DNA of 64,000 nucleotides from an uncultured Microbacterium sp. (GTDB lineage: Bacteria; Actinomycetota; Actinomycetes; Actinomycetales; Microbacteriaceae), in contig NZ_CANROA010000001.1 in NCBI RefSeq assembly GCF_947632095.1, positions 62,001 through 126,000 on the forward strand, written 5' to 3'. The notes beneath the pieces were generated by a model, which was not told the DNA's origin, ran no database searches, and worked only from the letters and a program-made list of their open reading frames with translations. Made by a program: the position numbers and the translations under genes. Positions 25,601 through 33,833 of the stretch are shown one piece after another (the first letter of the stretch is position 1; every line of letters starts with the position of its first letter).

Positions 25601-26908
25601 ATGAACGACGACATCACAGGCGAGACGGCATCGGAGATCGCCGCGAGCGTCCGCGCACTGCATGAGCGCGGGGTGCTCGTGCCGGGAGCGACGCTGCCGC
25701 CCGTGCGTGAACTCGCCGCCTCGCTCGGCGTGAACCGCAACACAGCCGTCGCCGCGTACCGCCAGCTCTCCCAAGCGGGAATCGTCGTCAGCCGGGGTCG
25801 CGCCGGAACGACGATCGCCGAGCAATCGCCGGTAGCGCAGGAGGGCTACACGCCCGACACCGTGCTACGCGACGTCGGCACCGGAAACCCCGATCCGCGG
25901 CGCATCCCGGACCCGTCCCGCGCCCTCGCCGGTGTCGTCGGGCGTCCGGTGCTCTACGGCGAACCCGTCATCGATCCCGGCCTCGAAGCGTGGGCACGGT
26001 CATGGGTGTCCCCCGACCTCGCGGCCGATGACTTCCGCATCACCGTCACCAGCGGCGCGGTCGACGCCGTCGAGCGCCTGCTCGCCCAAGCTCTCATGCG
26101 CGACGACGCGGTAGCACTCGAGGACCCCTGCTTCCTCGGCAGCATCCACACCGTGCGCCTCGGCGGATACCGACCGGTTCCCGTGCCCGTGGATGACGAG
26201 GGCATGACCGTCGCAGGGCTCCGTGCCGCACTCGACGCCGGCGTTCGCGCGATCATCTGCACGCCGCGCGCCCAGAACCCGACCGGTGTCGCGCTGTCCC
26301 CCGCTCGAGCGGCGGAACTACGGGCCCTCCTCATCGAGCACCCGTATGTGCTCATCATCGAGGACGACCACTTCTCCCTGCTCTCCGCGAAACCGTACGA
26401 GAGCATCATCGGTCCGGGGCACCGCCGCTATGCGCTCCTGCGATCGGTGTCGAAGTTCCTCGGGCCCGACATGTGCCTGGCGATCGCCGCGACCGACCCG
26501 GAGACCGCCGACCGCCTCGGCATGCGCCTGAGCCCCGGCACGACCTGGGTCAGCCACCTGCTTCAGCGTCTCGCCCTCGGCCTTCTCGAAGACCCCGCGG
26601 CGCAGACCGAGATCGCCGCCGCGGGTGCTCACTACGCGGCACGCAACGCGGCATTCGCCGATATGCTCCGCGAGCGGGGCATCGCGGTGGCGGGCTCCGA
26701 GGGCATGAGCCTGTGGGTCGAGTTGCCGGTCGAGGCGCGCATCGCTTCGGAGCACCTCATGCGTCGCGGTTGGCTCGTGCGCACCGGCGATGGTTTCTCG
26801 CTGACGGCGGGCGAGCGCCCCTCCAACCATGTGCGCCTCACGGTGCACGACCTCTCCGGCGATGACGCCGAGCAGTTGGCCTCCGATATCGCGGCGGCCG
26901 TCCGATGA
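25601..26908 (+). CDS. pdxR: MocR-type (GntR N-terminal, aminotransferase-like) regulator, probable PdxR
   Basis: 435 residues: an N-terminal GntR winged helix (VLVPGATLPPVRELAASLGVNRNTAVAAYRQLSQAGIVVSRGRAGT, about 25-75), a linker, then a fold-type I aminotransferase domain. The PLP lysine is predicted in LLRSVSKFLGPDMCLA and the Asn-Pro substrate loop in TPRAQNPTGVALS. Proteins of this type sense PLP and activate pdxST in Corynebacterium and Listeria. Placement divergent from pdxS and 40 bp before pdxY supports a vitamin B6 role. A plain aminotransferase is unlikely given the HTH. Confidence 0.85.
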   Translation: MNDDITGETASEIAASVRALHERGVLVPGATLPPVRELAASLGVNRNTAVAAYRQLSQAGIVVSRGRAGTTIAEQSPVAQEGYTPDTVLRDVGTGNPDPRRIPDPSRALAGVVGRPVLYGEPVIDPGLEAWARSWVSPDLAADDFRITVTSGAVDAVERLLAQALMRDDAVALEDPCFLGSIHTVRLGGYRPVPVPVDDEGMTVAGLRAALDAGVRAIICTPRAQNPTGVALSPARAAELRALLIEHPYVLIIEDDHFSLLSAKPYESIIGPGHRRYALLRSVSKFLGPDMCLAIAATDPETADRLGMRLSPGTTWVSHLLQRLALGLLEDPAAQTEIAAAGAHYAARNAAFADMLRERGIAVAGSEGMSLWVELPVEARIASEHLMRRGWLVRTGDGFSLTAGERPSNHVRLTVHDLSGDDAEQLASDIAAAVR

Positions 26909-26948
26909 TGCGCACGATGATGCGCCCGAGCAGTGAGAAGAGCACCGC

Positions 26949-27800
26949 ATGAAGATTCTGTCGATCCAGTCCGCCGTCGCCTACGGCCACGTCGGCAATT
27001 CCGCCGCGGTGTTCCCCCTGCAGCGGATCGGCGTCGACGTCCTGCCGGTGAACACGGTGAACTTCTCGAACCACACCGGCTACGGGTCGTGGGGTGGTCC
27101 TCTCATCGCCCCGGATGATGTGCGCGCGGTGATCTCCGGCGTCGAGGACCGTGGGGTGTTCGGGCAGATCGACGCCATTCTCTCGGGGTATCAGGGCGGT
27201 GAGGGCATCGGCGAGGTGATCATCGACGCTGTCAGTCGGGTGAAGGCGGCGAATCCCGATGCGCTGTACACATGCGACCCGGTGATGGGCAATGCGAAAT
27301 CCGGATGCTTCGTGGCCCCGGCCATCCCGGAGCTGCTGCGTGAACGCGTCGTCCCCGTCGCCGACATCATCACGCCGAACCAGTTCGAACTCGGTTTCTT
27401 GACGGAAACCTCCCCCGATTCCCTGGAATCGACGCTTGCCTCTGTGGATGCCGCATTCGCGATGGGGCCGCGGATCGCACTCGTGACGAGCGTCGAACGC
27501 CCGGATCGTGACGAAGGAACGATCGAGATGCTCGCCGTGGATCAGGCGGGAGCCTGGCTGGTCACGACTCCGTACCTGCCGTTCAAGGCAAACGGCTCGG
27601 GCGACGTCACCGCGGCGCTGTTCACCGCCCACTATGTCGCGACGGGGAGCGCGAAGGATGCTCTGGAGCGCACAGCATCCAGCGTCTTCGACCTGCTGAA
27701 GCTCACCCTCGAATCCGGGGAGCGCGAGCTCCAGCTCATCGAGGCGCAGGAGTTCTACGCGAACCCCCGTCTGCAGTTCACCGCACGTCAGGTGCGCTGA
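26949..27800 (+). CDS. pdxY: Pyridoxal kinase
   Basis: Ribokinase-like salvage enzyme that phosphorylates pyridoxal. The 283 residues start MKILSIQSAVAYGHVGNSAAVFPLQRIGVDV, the PdxK/PdxY signature; GYQGGEGIGEVII, CDPVMGNAKSG, ITPNQFELGFLT and the catalytic anion hole NGSGDVTAALF follow. It is co-directional with the MocR gene. Together with pdxST this gives both de novo and salvage routes to PLP. Confidence 0.93.
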   Translation: MKILSIQSAVAYGHVGNSAAVFPLQRIGVDVLPVNTVNFSNHTGYGSWGGPLIAPDDVRAVISGVEDRGVFGQIDAILSGYQGGEGIGEVIIDAVSRVKAANPDALYTCDPVMGNAKSGCFVAPAIPELLRERVVPVADIITPNQFELGFLTETSPDSLESTLASVDAAFAMGPRIALVTSVERPDRDEGTIEMLAVDQAGAWLVTTPYLPFKANGSGDVTAALFTAHYVATGSAKDALERTASSVFDLLKLTLESGERELQLIEAQEFYANPRLQFTARQVR

Positions 27801-27807
27801 GCGGACG

Positions 27808-28365
27808 TCAGAGCGTCGTGGCGTCCGCCGGCCAGGCGTTCGCCACGGCCTCGCGCACTTCGCCGAGCAACTGCGGCAGGGCCTTCGTCTTGGCGATGAT
27901 CGGGAAGAAGTTCGCGTCCGAACGCCAGCGGGGCACGATGTGCTGGTGCAGGTGCGCGTCCACACCCGCACCGGCGACCGCGCCCTGGTTCATGCCGAGG
28001 TTGAACCCGTCGCAGTTCGAGACCTCGCGGAGCACCCGCATGCCGATCTGCGTGAGCTCGCCGATCTCGGCGACCTCCTCGGGCGTGGCCTGATCGTAGG
28101 TCGCGATGTGCCGGTACGGGCACACCAGCAGGTGGCCAGAGTTGTACGGGAAGAGGTTCAGTAGAACATAGGCGGTGCGTCCGCGCGCGACGACGAGGCG
28201 TTGCTCATCGGGGTGCTTCGGCGCCTCGCAGAACGGGCACTCCTCATGGTGCGGTTCGGGTCCCGCCTGGATGTACGCCATCCGGTGCGGGGTCCACAGC
28301 CGCTGGAACTCGTCGGGGACGCCGGCGAGATGCGCGGCATCCTCGGGCGCCCCCGACCAGGTCAT
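27808..28365 (-). CDS. HIT family protein, probable AP4A phosphorylase
   Basis: 185 residues starting [32 protein letters not shown]. The start forms an ATGA overlap with the thrS stop. The C-terminal HIT motif is [11 protein letters not shown], and ECPFCEAP holds a cysteine pair. The same thrS-HIT pair in Mycobacterium tuberculosis encodes an AP4A phosphorylase (Rv2613c), so the same activity is inferred: removing the dinucleotide by-products of aminoacyl-tRNA synthetases. The PIM-synthesis genes that follow this pair in mycobacteria are absent here. Confidence 0.88.
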   Translation of the reverse strand: MTWSGAPEDAAHLAGVPDEFQRLWTPHRMAYIQAGPEPHHEECPFCEAPKHPDEQRLVVARGRTAYVLLNLFPYNSGHLLVCPYRHIATYDQATPEEVAEIGELTQIGMRVLREVSNCDGFNLGMNQGAVAGAGVDAHLHQHIVPRWRSDANFFPIIAKTKALPQLLGEVREAVANAWPADATTL

Positions 28366-30362
28366 ACGAGGTCCTCGGCCTTGAGCACGAGGGCGTGGGA
28401 AGCGATCGCCTGACGGATGCGGGCGATCGCATCCGCGACCGGCACGCCGTTCTCCTGCGTGCCATCGCGGAAGCGGAACGACACGGTACCCGCTTCCTTG
28501 TCCTGCTCGCCGGCGATGAGGATCAGCGGCACCTTGTGCGTGGTGTGGTTGCGGATCTTCTTCTGCATGCGGTCGTCGGAGTGATCGACCTCTGCGCGAA
28601 CGTCGTTCTGGCGCAGCTTGGCGATGATGCCGTCGAGGTACTCGCCGTACTGCTCGGCGACGGGAACGCCCACCACCTGAACGGGGGCGAGCCACACCGG
28701 GAAGTCACCGGCGTAGTGCTCGAGCAGGATCGCGAAGAAGCGCTCGACCGAGCCGAGCAGAGCACGGTGGATCATCACCGGACGGTGCTTCTGCCCGTCG
28801 GGACCGGTGTACTCGAGCTCGAAGCGCTCGGGCTGGTTGAAGTCGAGCTGGATAGTCGACATCTGCCAGGTTCGGCCGATCGCGTCGCGCGCCTGCACCG
28901 AGATCTTCGGACCGTAGAAGGCCGCGCCGCCGGGATCGGCGACGAGTTCGAGACCGGATGCCACGGCCACCTCGCGCAGCGTGTCGATCGCGGTGGACCA
29001 CTGCTCGGGCTCGCCGAGGAACTTGGGGTTGCCCTCTTCGTTCGTGGACAGCTCGAGGTAGAAGTCGTTCAGGCCATAGTCGCGCAGCAGGTCCAGAACC
29101 AGGTTGAGGTTCGTCTCGAGCTCCTGCTTGACCTGGTCCTGGGCGACGTAGATGTGGGCATCGTCCTGGGTCAGGCCGCGCACACGGGTGAGGCCCTGCA
29201 GCGTGCCGCTCTTCTCGTAGCGGTAAACGGTCCCGAACTCCGCCAGACGCAGCGGGAGCTCACGGTAGGAGCGGCCGCGCGAGCGGAAGATGAGGTTGTG
29301 GAACGGGCAGTTCATGGGCTTCAGGTAGTAGTCCTGGCCCTGCTTGGTGATGTTGCCGTCTTCGTCGGTGACCTCGTCGAGGTGCATCGGGGGGAACATG
29401 CCGTCGGAGTACGTCTGCAGGTGCCCCGACGTCATGAAGAGATCCTTCTTCGTGATGTGCGGCGAGTTGACGACGTCGTACCCGTTGCGCAGCAGGTGCC
29501 GGCGCAGATTTTCCTCGATCTCGTAGCGGATGATGCCGCCCTTCGGGTGGAACACCGCCAGTCCCGAACCGATCTCATCGGGGAACGAGAAGAGGTCCAT
29601 CTCGACGCCGAGCTTGCGGTGGTCGCGGCGCTCGGCCTCGGCGATGCGCTCCTTGTACGCCTTCAGCTCGTCCTTCGAGGGCCACGCCGTGCCGTAGATC
29701 CGCTGCAGCTGGGGGTTCTTCTCGCTGCCGCGCCAGTAGGCGGCGGCCATGCGCGTGAGGTCCCAGCCGTTGCCGATCATGCGGGTGCTGGGCAGGTGCG
29801 GTCCGCGGCAGAGGTCCTTCCAGACGACTTCGCCGTCCTTGGAGACGTTGTCGTAGATCGTCAGCTCGCCGGCACCGACCTCGACGGATGCTCCTTCTGC
29901 GGCATCCGCGCCGGACCCGGGTCCGCCGGCGAGCTCGATGAGCTCGAGTTTGAAGGGCTCGTTCGCCATCTCGGCACGGGCTTCTTCTTCGGTGACGACG
30001 CGCCTCGTGAAGCGCTGGCCCTCGCGGATGATGCGCTGCATCTCCTTGTTGATGGCCTTGAGATCTTCGGGCGTGAACGGGGTGTCGACGCCGAAGTCGT
30101 AGTAGAACCCATCAGTGACGGGCGGGCCGATACCGAGGTTCGCCTGCGGGTTGATGCGCTGCACGGCCTGCGCGAGGACGTGGGCGGCGGAGTGGCGAAG
30201 AATGGAGAGGCCGTCTTCGCTGTCGATCGTGACCGGCTCGACAGTCTCGGATCCCGTCAGGGGTGCTGCGAGATCCTTCAGCTCGCCGTCGACGCGCATG
30301 GCGACGACGGATCGGTCGGTGAACAGGGCGAAGCCGTCTTTCGGCTGGGCGTTTTCAGGCAC
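28362..30362 (-). CDS. thrS: Threonine--tRNA ligase
   Basis: 666-residue class II synthetase. The editing domain carries [14 protein letters not shown] (HxxxH), the core motifs are [69 protein letters not shown] as separate conserved blocks, and the end carries the anticodon-binding domain ([22 protein letters not shown]). The N-terminal TGS domain is recognisable but short. It is the head of the thrS-HIT pair, 61 bp after the FUSC gene. Confidence 0.97.
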   Translation of the reverse strand: MPENAQPKDGFALFTDRSVVAMRVDGELKDLAAPLTGSETVEPVTIDSEDGLSILRHSAAHVLAQAVQRINPQANLGIGPPVTDGFYYDFGVDTPFTPEDLKAINKEMQRIIREGQRFTRRVVTEEEARAEMANEPFKLELIELAGGPGSGADAAEGASVEVGAGELTIYDNVSKDGEVVWKDLCRGPHLPSTRMIGNGWDLTRMAAAYWRGSEKNPQLQRIYGTAWPSKDELKAYKERIAEAERRDHRKLGVEMDLFSFPDEIGSGLAVFHPKGGIIRYEIEENLRRHLLRNGYDVVNSPHITKKDLFMTSGHLQTYSDGMFPPMHLDEVTDEDGNITKQGQDYYLKPMNCPFHNLIFRSRGRSYRELPLRLAEFGTVYRYEKSGTLQGLTRVRGLTQDDAHIYVAQDQVKQELETNLNLVLDLLRDYGLNDFYLELSTNEEGNPKFLGEPEQWSTAIDTLREVAVASGLELVADPGGAAFYGPKISVQARDAIGRTWQMSTIQLDFNQPERFELEYTGPDGQKHRPVMIHRALLGSVERFFAILLEHYAGDFPVWLAPVQVVGVPVAEQYGEYLDGIIAKLRQNDVRAEVDHSDDRMQKKIRNHTTHKVPLILIAGEQDKEAGTVSFRFRDGTQENGVPVADAIARIRQAIASHALVLKAEDLV

Positions 30363-30423
30363 AGATCACTCCACTAGGTCTGGGTTCCAGATTACTCGCC
30401 TGTGCGGGCGTCCACCGACAACG

Positions 30424-31488
30424 TCATCTGTGCGCGGATACGAAGTCCTCACTGGCCCGGATGATGCGCCGCACCGACATCGCCGCGGCGTACGCGTGAC
30501 CGATCGCATCGCCGGGCGATGACGATGCGTTCATCGTCGTCATCGCGTGCTGCAGGGCTCTTTCCGCAACGCCGAGTTTGCCCGCCGCGCGCTCGTCATC
30601 GGCGGGCGCCCCGACGAGGGCGCTGGCGGCGCGCACGGACGCGGAGAGGGCCTCCCGCACGTCTGCTGTCGGAACTCGGTCCTCCTCGATCGCCGAAAGC
30701 ATTCCGTCGGAGAGATCTGAGACGGCGCGGGTCGTAGCATCGAGCGCATGCATCCGAGAGCCGACCATGTCGCGCTCCGCGCGGCGGCGTCGTGCACGGG
30801 GATTCCCCCGGCTGCTGTCCTCGGCCTCCTTGACGTTGATGGCCACCTCATCACGACGCCACGGCAAGCGCCTGGTCGCGTTGCGGAGTGCCTCGGCATC
30901 CGGTGGGGTGCGGTTGATGGCATCCGCGACCTCGTCCAGCGCTGTGGAGACCTCATCGCGCAATGCGGACAGTCGCAGATCGGCTCGACGAATGTGCAGC
31001 GGAGGAATAATCAGAAGGTTGACGGCGACCCCGATCACGATTCCGAACGCGGTGGTCACCAGATACGACAACGAGAATTCATCCGCGTTCGCCCCGCCCA
31101 GCAGCAGCACGAAGACCCCTGCGATCGGGACCCACTCCTGCCCGGCGCCGAGCGCCGGGATGCCGCCGAGGAGGATTCCCGCGGCGATGACCAGGGCGAT
31201 GGCGATGATCGCCGGAAGGCCGCTGAACACCAACCCGAGGGCTCCCAGCCCCAGCGCGACTCCTGTTCCGAGGCCGACCAGGGTCTGGGCGCCGGCCCGT
31301 GCCGATGCAGCGACCGTGGCGTGCATGCTGATGATCACACCCAGCGGGGCGTAATAGGAGTACTCGTCCTGCGCGAGCGGGATGAGCGGGGCGGTGTACC
31401 AGGCCAGGGCTGCTGCTGCCGCGGCCTTGGCTGCGAGGATCAGCCGATCTGCGCGCGCGATCTCTCTGCCACCGTGCAGGAGAGGCAA
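30424..31488 (-). CDS. FUSC-family aromatic-acid-exporter-like membrane protein
   Basis: 354 residues. The N-terminal half has about six membrane helices (LILAAKAAAAAALAWYTAPL, LGVIISMHATVAASARAGAQ, a GIPALGAGQEWVPIAGVFVLLL block, LVTTAFGIVIGVAVNLLIIPP). A long charged cytoplasmic helical domain follows (DEVSTALDEVADAINRTPPDAEALRNATRRL). This matches the fusaric acid resistance/AaeB-like (FUSC) arrangement, but the substrate is unknown. It starts 8 bp after a small acidic protein, so the two are probably co-translated. Confidence 0.8.
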   Translation of the reverse strand: MPLLHGGREIARADRLILAAKAAAAAALAWYTAPLIPLAQDEYSYYAPLGVIISMHATVAASARAGAQTLVGLGTGVALGLGALGLVFSGLPAIIAIALVIAAGILLGGIPALGAGQEWVPIAGVFVLLLGGANADEFSLSYLVTTAFGIVIGVAVNLLIIPPLHIRRADLRLSALRDEVSTALDEVADAINRTPPDAEALRNATRRLPWRRDEVAINVKEAEDSSRGNPRARRRRAERDMVGSRMHALDATTRAVSDLSDGMLSAIEEDRVPTADVREALSASVRAASALVGAPADDERAAGKLGVAERALQHAMTTMNASSSPGDAIGHAYAAAMSVRRIIRASEDFVSAHR

Positions 31489-31496
31489 CCGCCGCG

Positions 31497-31673
31497 TCAG
31501 GGCAGATCCTCGATGTCCACAGCCGACGGGCGATTCTCGCCGTCGTCTTCAGGGGAATCGTCGTCGGGCTCGTTGCCAACCTGTTGACTCTCTGTGACGT
31601 TCATGTCGGGGTCCGTCCCGACGACGGTTGGGCGGCCCTCCTCCGGGCGGTCGGATCGAGCGGCGGCGGTCAT
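31497..31673 (-). CDS. Small acidic protein, function unknown
   Basis: 58 residues (MTAAARSDRPEEGRPTVVGT start), disordered-looking, with an acidic tail rich in Asp/Glu (EPDDDSPEDDGEN). The second of two adjacent ATG codons (31673) is taken because GAGAGG is better spaced from it. It ends 8 bp before the FUSC gene. I recognise no family; co-expression with the membrane protein is the only hint. Confidence 0.55.
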   Translation of the reverse strand: MTAAARSDRPEEGRPTVVGTDPDMNVTESQQVGNEPDDDSPEDDGENRPSAVDIEDLP

Positions 31674-31753
31674 CATCGACCTCTCTTTCAATGATGGGGA
31701 AGCACACATGTTCGTCGACGAAGAAGGATGGGTCACACCCATTGACAAAACGA

Positions 31754-31783
31754 CAGAACCCCCGGCATTAGCCGGGGGTTCTG
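31754..31783 (-). terminator. Terminator of the minus-strand tRNA cluster
   Basis: Perfect 13-bp stem (CAGAACCCCCGGC and complement) with a 4-nt loop, followed on the minus strand by a T-containing stretch (GTCGTTTTG). It is 6 bp past the last tRNA gene. Confidence 0.8.
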
Positions 31784-31789
31784 GATGTG

Positions 31790-31861
31790 TGCGCGATACT
31801 GGGATCGAACCAGTGACCTCTTCCGTGTCAGGGAAGCGCGCTACCGCTGCGCCAATCGCGC
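31790..31861 (-). tRNA. tRNA-Val (GAC), copy 1
   Basis: 72-nt cloverleaf. The acceptor GCGCGAT pairs with ATCGCGC, the anticodon stem CTTCC/GGAAG holds loop CTGACAC (anticodon GAC), and the T-arm is GGTTCGATCC. No CCA is encoded. It is identical to the copy at 32040-32111, and the roughly 20 bases upstream are also similar, pointing to a recent tandem duplication. Confidence 0.95.
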
Positions 31862-31886
31862 CCAATGGGCTGTTCAGTTTTTCGAG

Positions 31887-31958
31887 AGCGGATGACGAGA
31901 TTCGAACTCGCGACCCTCACCTTGGCAAGGTGATGCGCTACCACTGCGCTACATCCGC
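31887..31958 (-). tRNA. tRNA-Gly (GCC), copy 1
   Basis: 72 nt. The acceptor GCGGATG pairs with CATCCGC, the anticodon loop TTGCCAA sits on the stem TCACC/GGTGA (anticodon GCC), and the T-loop is GTTCGAATC. No CCA is encoded. It is identical to the copy at 32277-32338. Confidence 0.95.
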
Positions 31959-32010
31959 ATGCGTCCCAGGGGGGACTTTCTTACTTTAGCCGATCTTGTC
32001 GAGACAAGAA

Positions 32011-32031
32011 AACCTCTGGCGAACAGAGGTT
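32011..32031 (-). terminator. Terminator/hairpin between tRNA-Val copy 2 and tRNA-Gly copy 1
   Basis: 8-bp stem AACCTCTG/CAGAGGTT with a 5-nt loop, followed on the minus strand by TTCTTGTC. It could split the tRNA cluster into two transcripts or act as a processing hairpin. Confidence 0.6.
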
Positions 32032-32039
32032 CTCGGCTG

Positions 32040-32111
32040 TGCGCGATACTGGGATCGAACCAGTGACCTCTTCCGTGTCAGGGAAGCGCGCTACCGCTGC
32101 GCCAATCGCGC
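32040..32111 (-). tRNA. tRNA-Val (GAC), copy 2
   Basis: Same 72-nt sequence as the copy at 31790-31861, with acceptor GCGCGAT/ATCGCGC and anticodon GAC. The next gene upstream on the same strand is tRNA-Cys, 25 bp away. Confidence 0.95.
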
Positions 32112-32136
32112 CCGTTGGGCTATTCAGTTGTGGGCG

Positions 32137-32207
32137 AGGTGGCGACGGGATTCGAACCCGTGTAAACGGCTTTGCAGGCCGGTGCCTAGCCTCTCGGCCA
32201 CGCCACC
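32137..32207 (-). tRNA. tRNA-Cys (GCA)
   Basis: 71 nt. The acceptor GGTGGCG pairs with CGCCACC, and the anticodon loop CTGCAAA gives anticodon GCA. The D-arm is GGCCGAGAGGCTAGGC and the T-arm GGGTTCGAATCCC. It is the only tRNA-Cys seen in the window. Confidence 0.95.
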
Positions 32208-32276
32208 GCGAGGTGGAAGTTCGACTCCACATGCTGAAACCCCCTGCACGGGGGCTCCTGCACTCGAGCGGATGAC

Positions 32277-32338
32277 GAGATTCGAACTCGCGACCCTCAC
32301 CTTGGCAAGGTGATGCGCTACCACTGCGCTACATCCGC
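32277..32338 (-). tRNA. tRNA-Gly (GCC), copy 2
   Basis: Same sequence as the copy at 31887-31958. It is the first gene of the minus-strand cluster Gly-Cys-Val-Gly-Val; a promoter-like TTGCAG-N16-TAATGT lies 43-70 bp upstream. A small C5/G5 hairpin separates it from tRNA-Cys. Confidence 0.93.
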
Positions 32339-32380
32339 GTTATTCCCTGCTTGCCTTCCGGCTCGCTGGGCACTTATGAA

Positions 32381-32408
32381 ACATTAGCCCACGATCCCCC
32401 GTCTGCAA
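32381..32408 (-). promoter_or_regulatory. Candidate promoter of the minus-strand tRNA cluster
   Basis: TTGCAG, 16-nt spacer, TAATGT on the minus strand, about 43 bp before the first tRNA-Gly. It matches sigma-70-type -35 and -10 boxes at 4 of 6 and 4-5 of 6 positions. Confidence 0.4.
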
Positions 32409-32469
32409 AACCCGGGACTGATCTCGCGCGTGTCCTCCGAAATGGTCAGCAGCACCCGAAAGCGTCCGG

Positions 32470-32475
32470 TAATAT
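32470..32475 (+). promoter_or_regulatory. Candidate -10 box of tRNA-Val (CAC)
   Basis: TAATAT 23 bp before the tRNA gene, in an otherwise GC-rich region; the -35 box is not clear. Confidence 0.4.
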
Positions 32476-32498
32476 CGTTACTCGAACCCCGGTTCCCG

Positions 32499-32571
32499 GG
32501 GCGATTGGCGCAGTTGGTAGCGCGCTTCCTTCACACGGAAGAGGTCGTCGGTTCGAGTCCGGCATCGCCCA
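32499..32571 (+). tRNA. tRNA-Val (CAC)
   Basis: 73 nt. The acceptor GGGCGAT pairs with ATCGCCC, the anticodon stem CTTCC/GGAAG holds loop TTCACAC (anticodon CAC), and the T-arm is GGTTCGAGTCC. No CCA is encoded. It is on the opposite strand to the other five tRNA genes and has its own terminator. Confidence 0.95.
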
Positions 32572-32575
32572 CAGC

Positions 32576-32610
32576 AAAGCCCCGCACGTCTGAGACATGC
32601 GGGGCTTTTT
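32576..32610 (+). terminator. Intrinsic terminator after tRNA-Val (CAC)
   Basis: 11-bp stem AAAGCCCCGCA/TGCGGGGCTTT with an 11-nt loop ending in a run of five T. It may also serve the convergent MarR gene, whose stop is 21 bp away. Confidence 0.88.
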
Positions 32611-32630
32611 CGTTCTCCTGTCGAATGGGT

Positions 32631-33179
32631 TCACTCTTCGTCGTGCTGAACCCATTCGGCGGTGTCGATCAGGCCGCGGAAGAACCGCAGGACGGCTGCG
32701 CGGTCTGCGGAGCGCAGCTGGGCGATCGCATCGAAGCGTCGAGCGTGGCTGCGTCCAACACTGGCGCGCGCCGACTGCCGCGTTTCGGCTGTCACGTGAA
32801 TCGATGTGCTTCGGCGGTCATCGGGGTGGGGCGCGCGCGTCACGTGCCCGCCGGCGGCCAGCCGATCCAGGAGCTTTGTCGTCGCGGCGGCCGTCACGCC
32901 CAGGTGGGCTGCGATCGATCCGGGCGTGGAGGCCTGACCATTGCGCTCTTGTGCGATGAGGAAGCGCAGAGCCCGCATGTCTGTGTCGCCGAGGCGCATG
33001 TAGCGGCGGGACGCCTCGCTCATGCTGCGCTCCGTGTCTCGCCACTCGTTCATCGCCTCGAGCACGGCCACTACCTCATCGACGTCCTCCGCGCTGAGGC
33101 CAGAGCGGTCGACGATCTCCCCATCGGGGTCCATGATCCGTGGGTCGAGCATCGAGAAAGCTGTCGCGTCATCACTCAC
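32631..33179 (-). CDS. MarR-family regulator, probable CrtR-like repressor of the carotenoid operon
   Basis: 182 residues with an extended N-terminus, then a MarR winged helix (MRALRFLIAQERNGQASTPGSIAAHLGVTAAATTKLLDRLAAGGHVTRAPHPDDRRSTSIHVTAE in pieces; the recognition helix is around TAAATTKLLDRL and the wing around DDRRS). It is divergent from idi-crtE across 84 bp. In Corynebacterium glutamicum a MarR-type protein, CrtR, divergent from crtE represses carotenogenesis and is released by isoprenoid diphosphates, so the same job is inferred. The effector is not visible from the sequence. Confidence 0.82.
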   Translation of the reverse strand: MSDDATAFSMLDPRIMDPDGEIVDRSGLSAEDVDEVVAVLEAMNEWRDTERSMSEASRRYMRLGDTDMRALRFLIAQERNGQASTPGSIAAHLGVTAAATTKLLDRLAAGGHVTRAPHPDDRRSTSIHVTAETRQSARASVGRSHARRFDAIAQLRSADRAAVLRFFRGLIDTAEWVQHDEE

Positions 33180-33197
33180 ATGATCATCCTAACCGGA

Positions 33198-33226
33198 TTG
33201 AACTTAAACTAGGCTTAATGTTTACT
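33198..33226 (+). promoter_or_regulatory. Candidate promoter and embedded operator of the idi-crt operon
   Basis: TTGAAC and TTTACT are separated by exactly 17 nt, 38 bp before the idi start. The spacer holds the imperfect palindrome TTAAACTAGGCTTAA (33204-33218; 10 of 12 arm positions pair). An operator in the spacer would let the divergent MarR protein block polymerase directly. Confidence 0.5.
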
Positions 33227-33263
33227 GAGATAAGAAATAGACGGATCTACTGAGGGAGCAAGC

Positions 33264-33833
33264 ATGAGCGGACCAGAAGAACGCGTCGTTCTCCTCGACG
33301 ACGACGGGTCCCCCCTCGGCGCTGCGCTGAAGTCTGAGGTGCATGGCGAGGCCACACCCCTTCACCTCGCCTTCTCCTGCTACGTGGTCGACGCGCAGCG
33401 CGATCGCCTGCTGCTCACGCGGCGGGCTCTGACGAAGAAGACCTGGCCGGGGACGTGGACGAATACGTTCTGCGGGCACCCCGAGCCCTTCGAGCCGATC
33501 CCCGAAGCCGTCCACCGGCGGGCAGAGCAGGAGCTCGGACTGCAGATCCGCGATCTGCAGCTCGTTCTCCCGGACTTCCGCTACCGGGCCGTCGATGCAT
33601 CGGGAATCGTCGAGAACGAGATCTGCCCGGTCTACGCCGCCGTCATCGATTCCGAAGTCACCCCCGATCCCGCCGAGGTCATGCAGACGCAGTGGTCGCG
33701 ACCGGAGCACCTGCTCCAGGCGATCGAGTCGACGCCCTGGGCCTTCAGCCCGTGGATGGTCGACCAGATCCGCGAAATGGTTGCCCTGCCGAGCTCGTCG
33801 ATGATCTCATGGGGGCTGGAGGTCGCCCGATGA
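33264..33833 (+). CDS. idi: Isopentenyl-diphosphate delta-isomerase, type I
   Basis: Nudix-fold isomerase interconverting IPP and DMAPP, the starter units for GGPP. The 189 residues have the type I signatures: the catalytic Cys in WTNTFCGHP (residue 70), RRAEQELGL (Nudix-type helix with the metal-binding Glu), and the second catalytic Glu in ENEICPVYAAV. GAGGGAG precedes the ATG. It is the first gene of the carotenoid operon; its stop overlaps crtE by 4 bp. A MEP-pathway organism (dxs is in this window) does not strictly need Idi, so this copy probably tunes precursor balance for carotenoids. Confidence 0.95.
   Translation: MSGPEERVVLLDDDGSPLGAALKSEVHGEATPLHLAFSCYVVDAQRDRLLLTRRALTKKTWPGTWTNTFCGHPEPFEPIPEAVHRRAEQELGLQIRDLQLVLPDFRYRAVDASGIVENEICPVYAAVIDSEVTPDPAEVMQTQWSRPEHLLQAIESTPWAFSPWMVDQIREMVALPSSSMISWGLEVAR

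Noticed and set aside
28395..30377. 660-codon open frame opposite thrS
   Set aside because: Fully antisense to thrS, with the same kind of biased composition and no recognisable domain.
32241..32255. C5/G5 hairpin between tRNA-Gly and tRNA-Cys as a terminator
   Set aside because: Stem of five base pairs with no U-tract; more likely spacer or a processing structure.
31790..32571. Repeated sequences in the 31.8-32.6 kb region as a possible CRISPR array
   Set aside because: The repeats are tRNA genes with complete cloverleaf pairing and no regular spacers.
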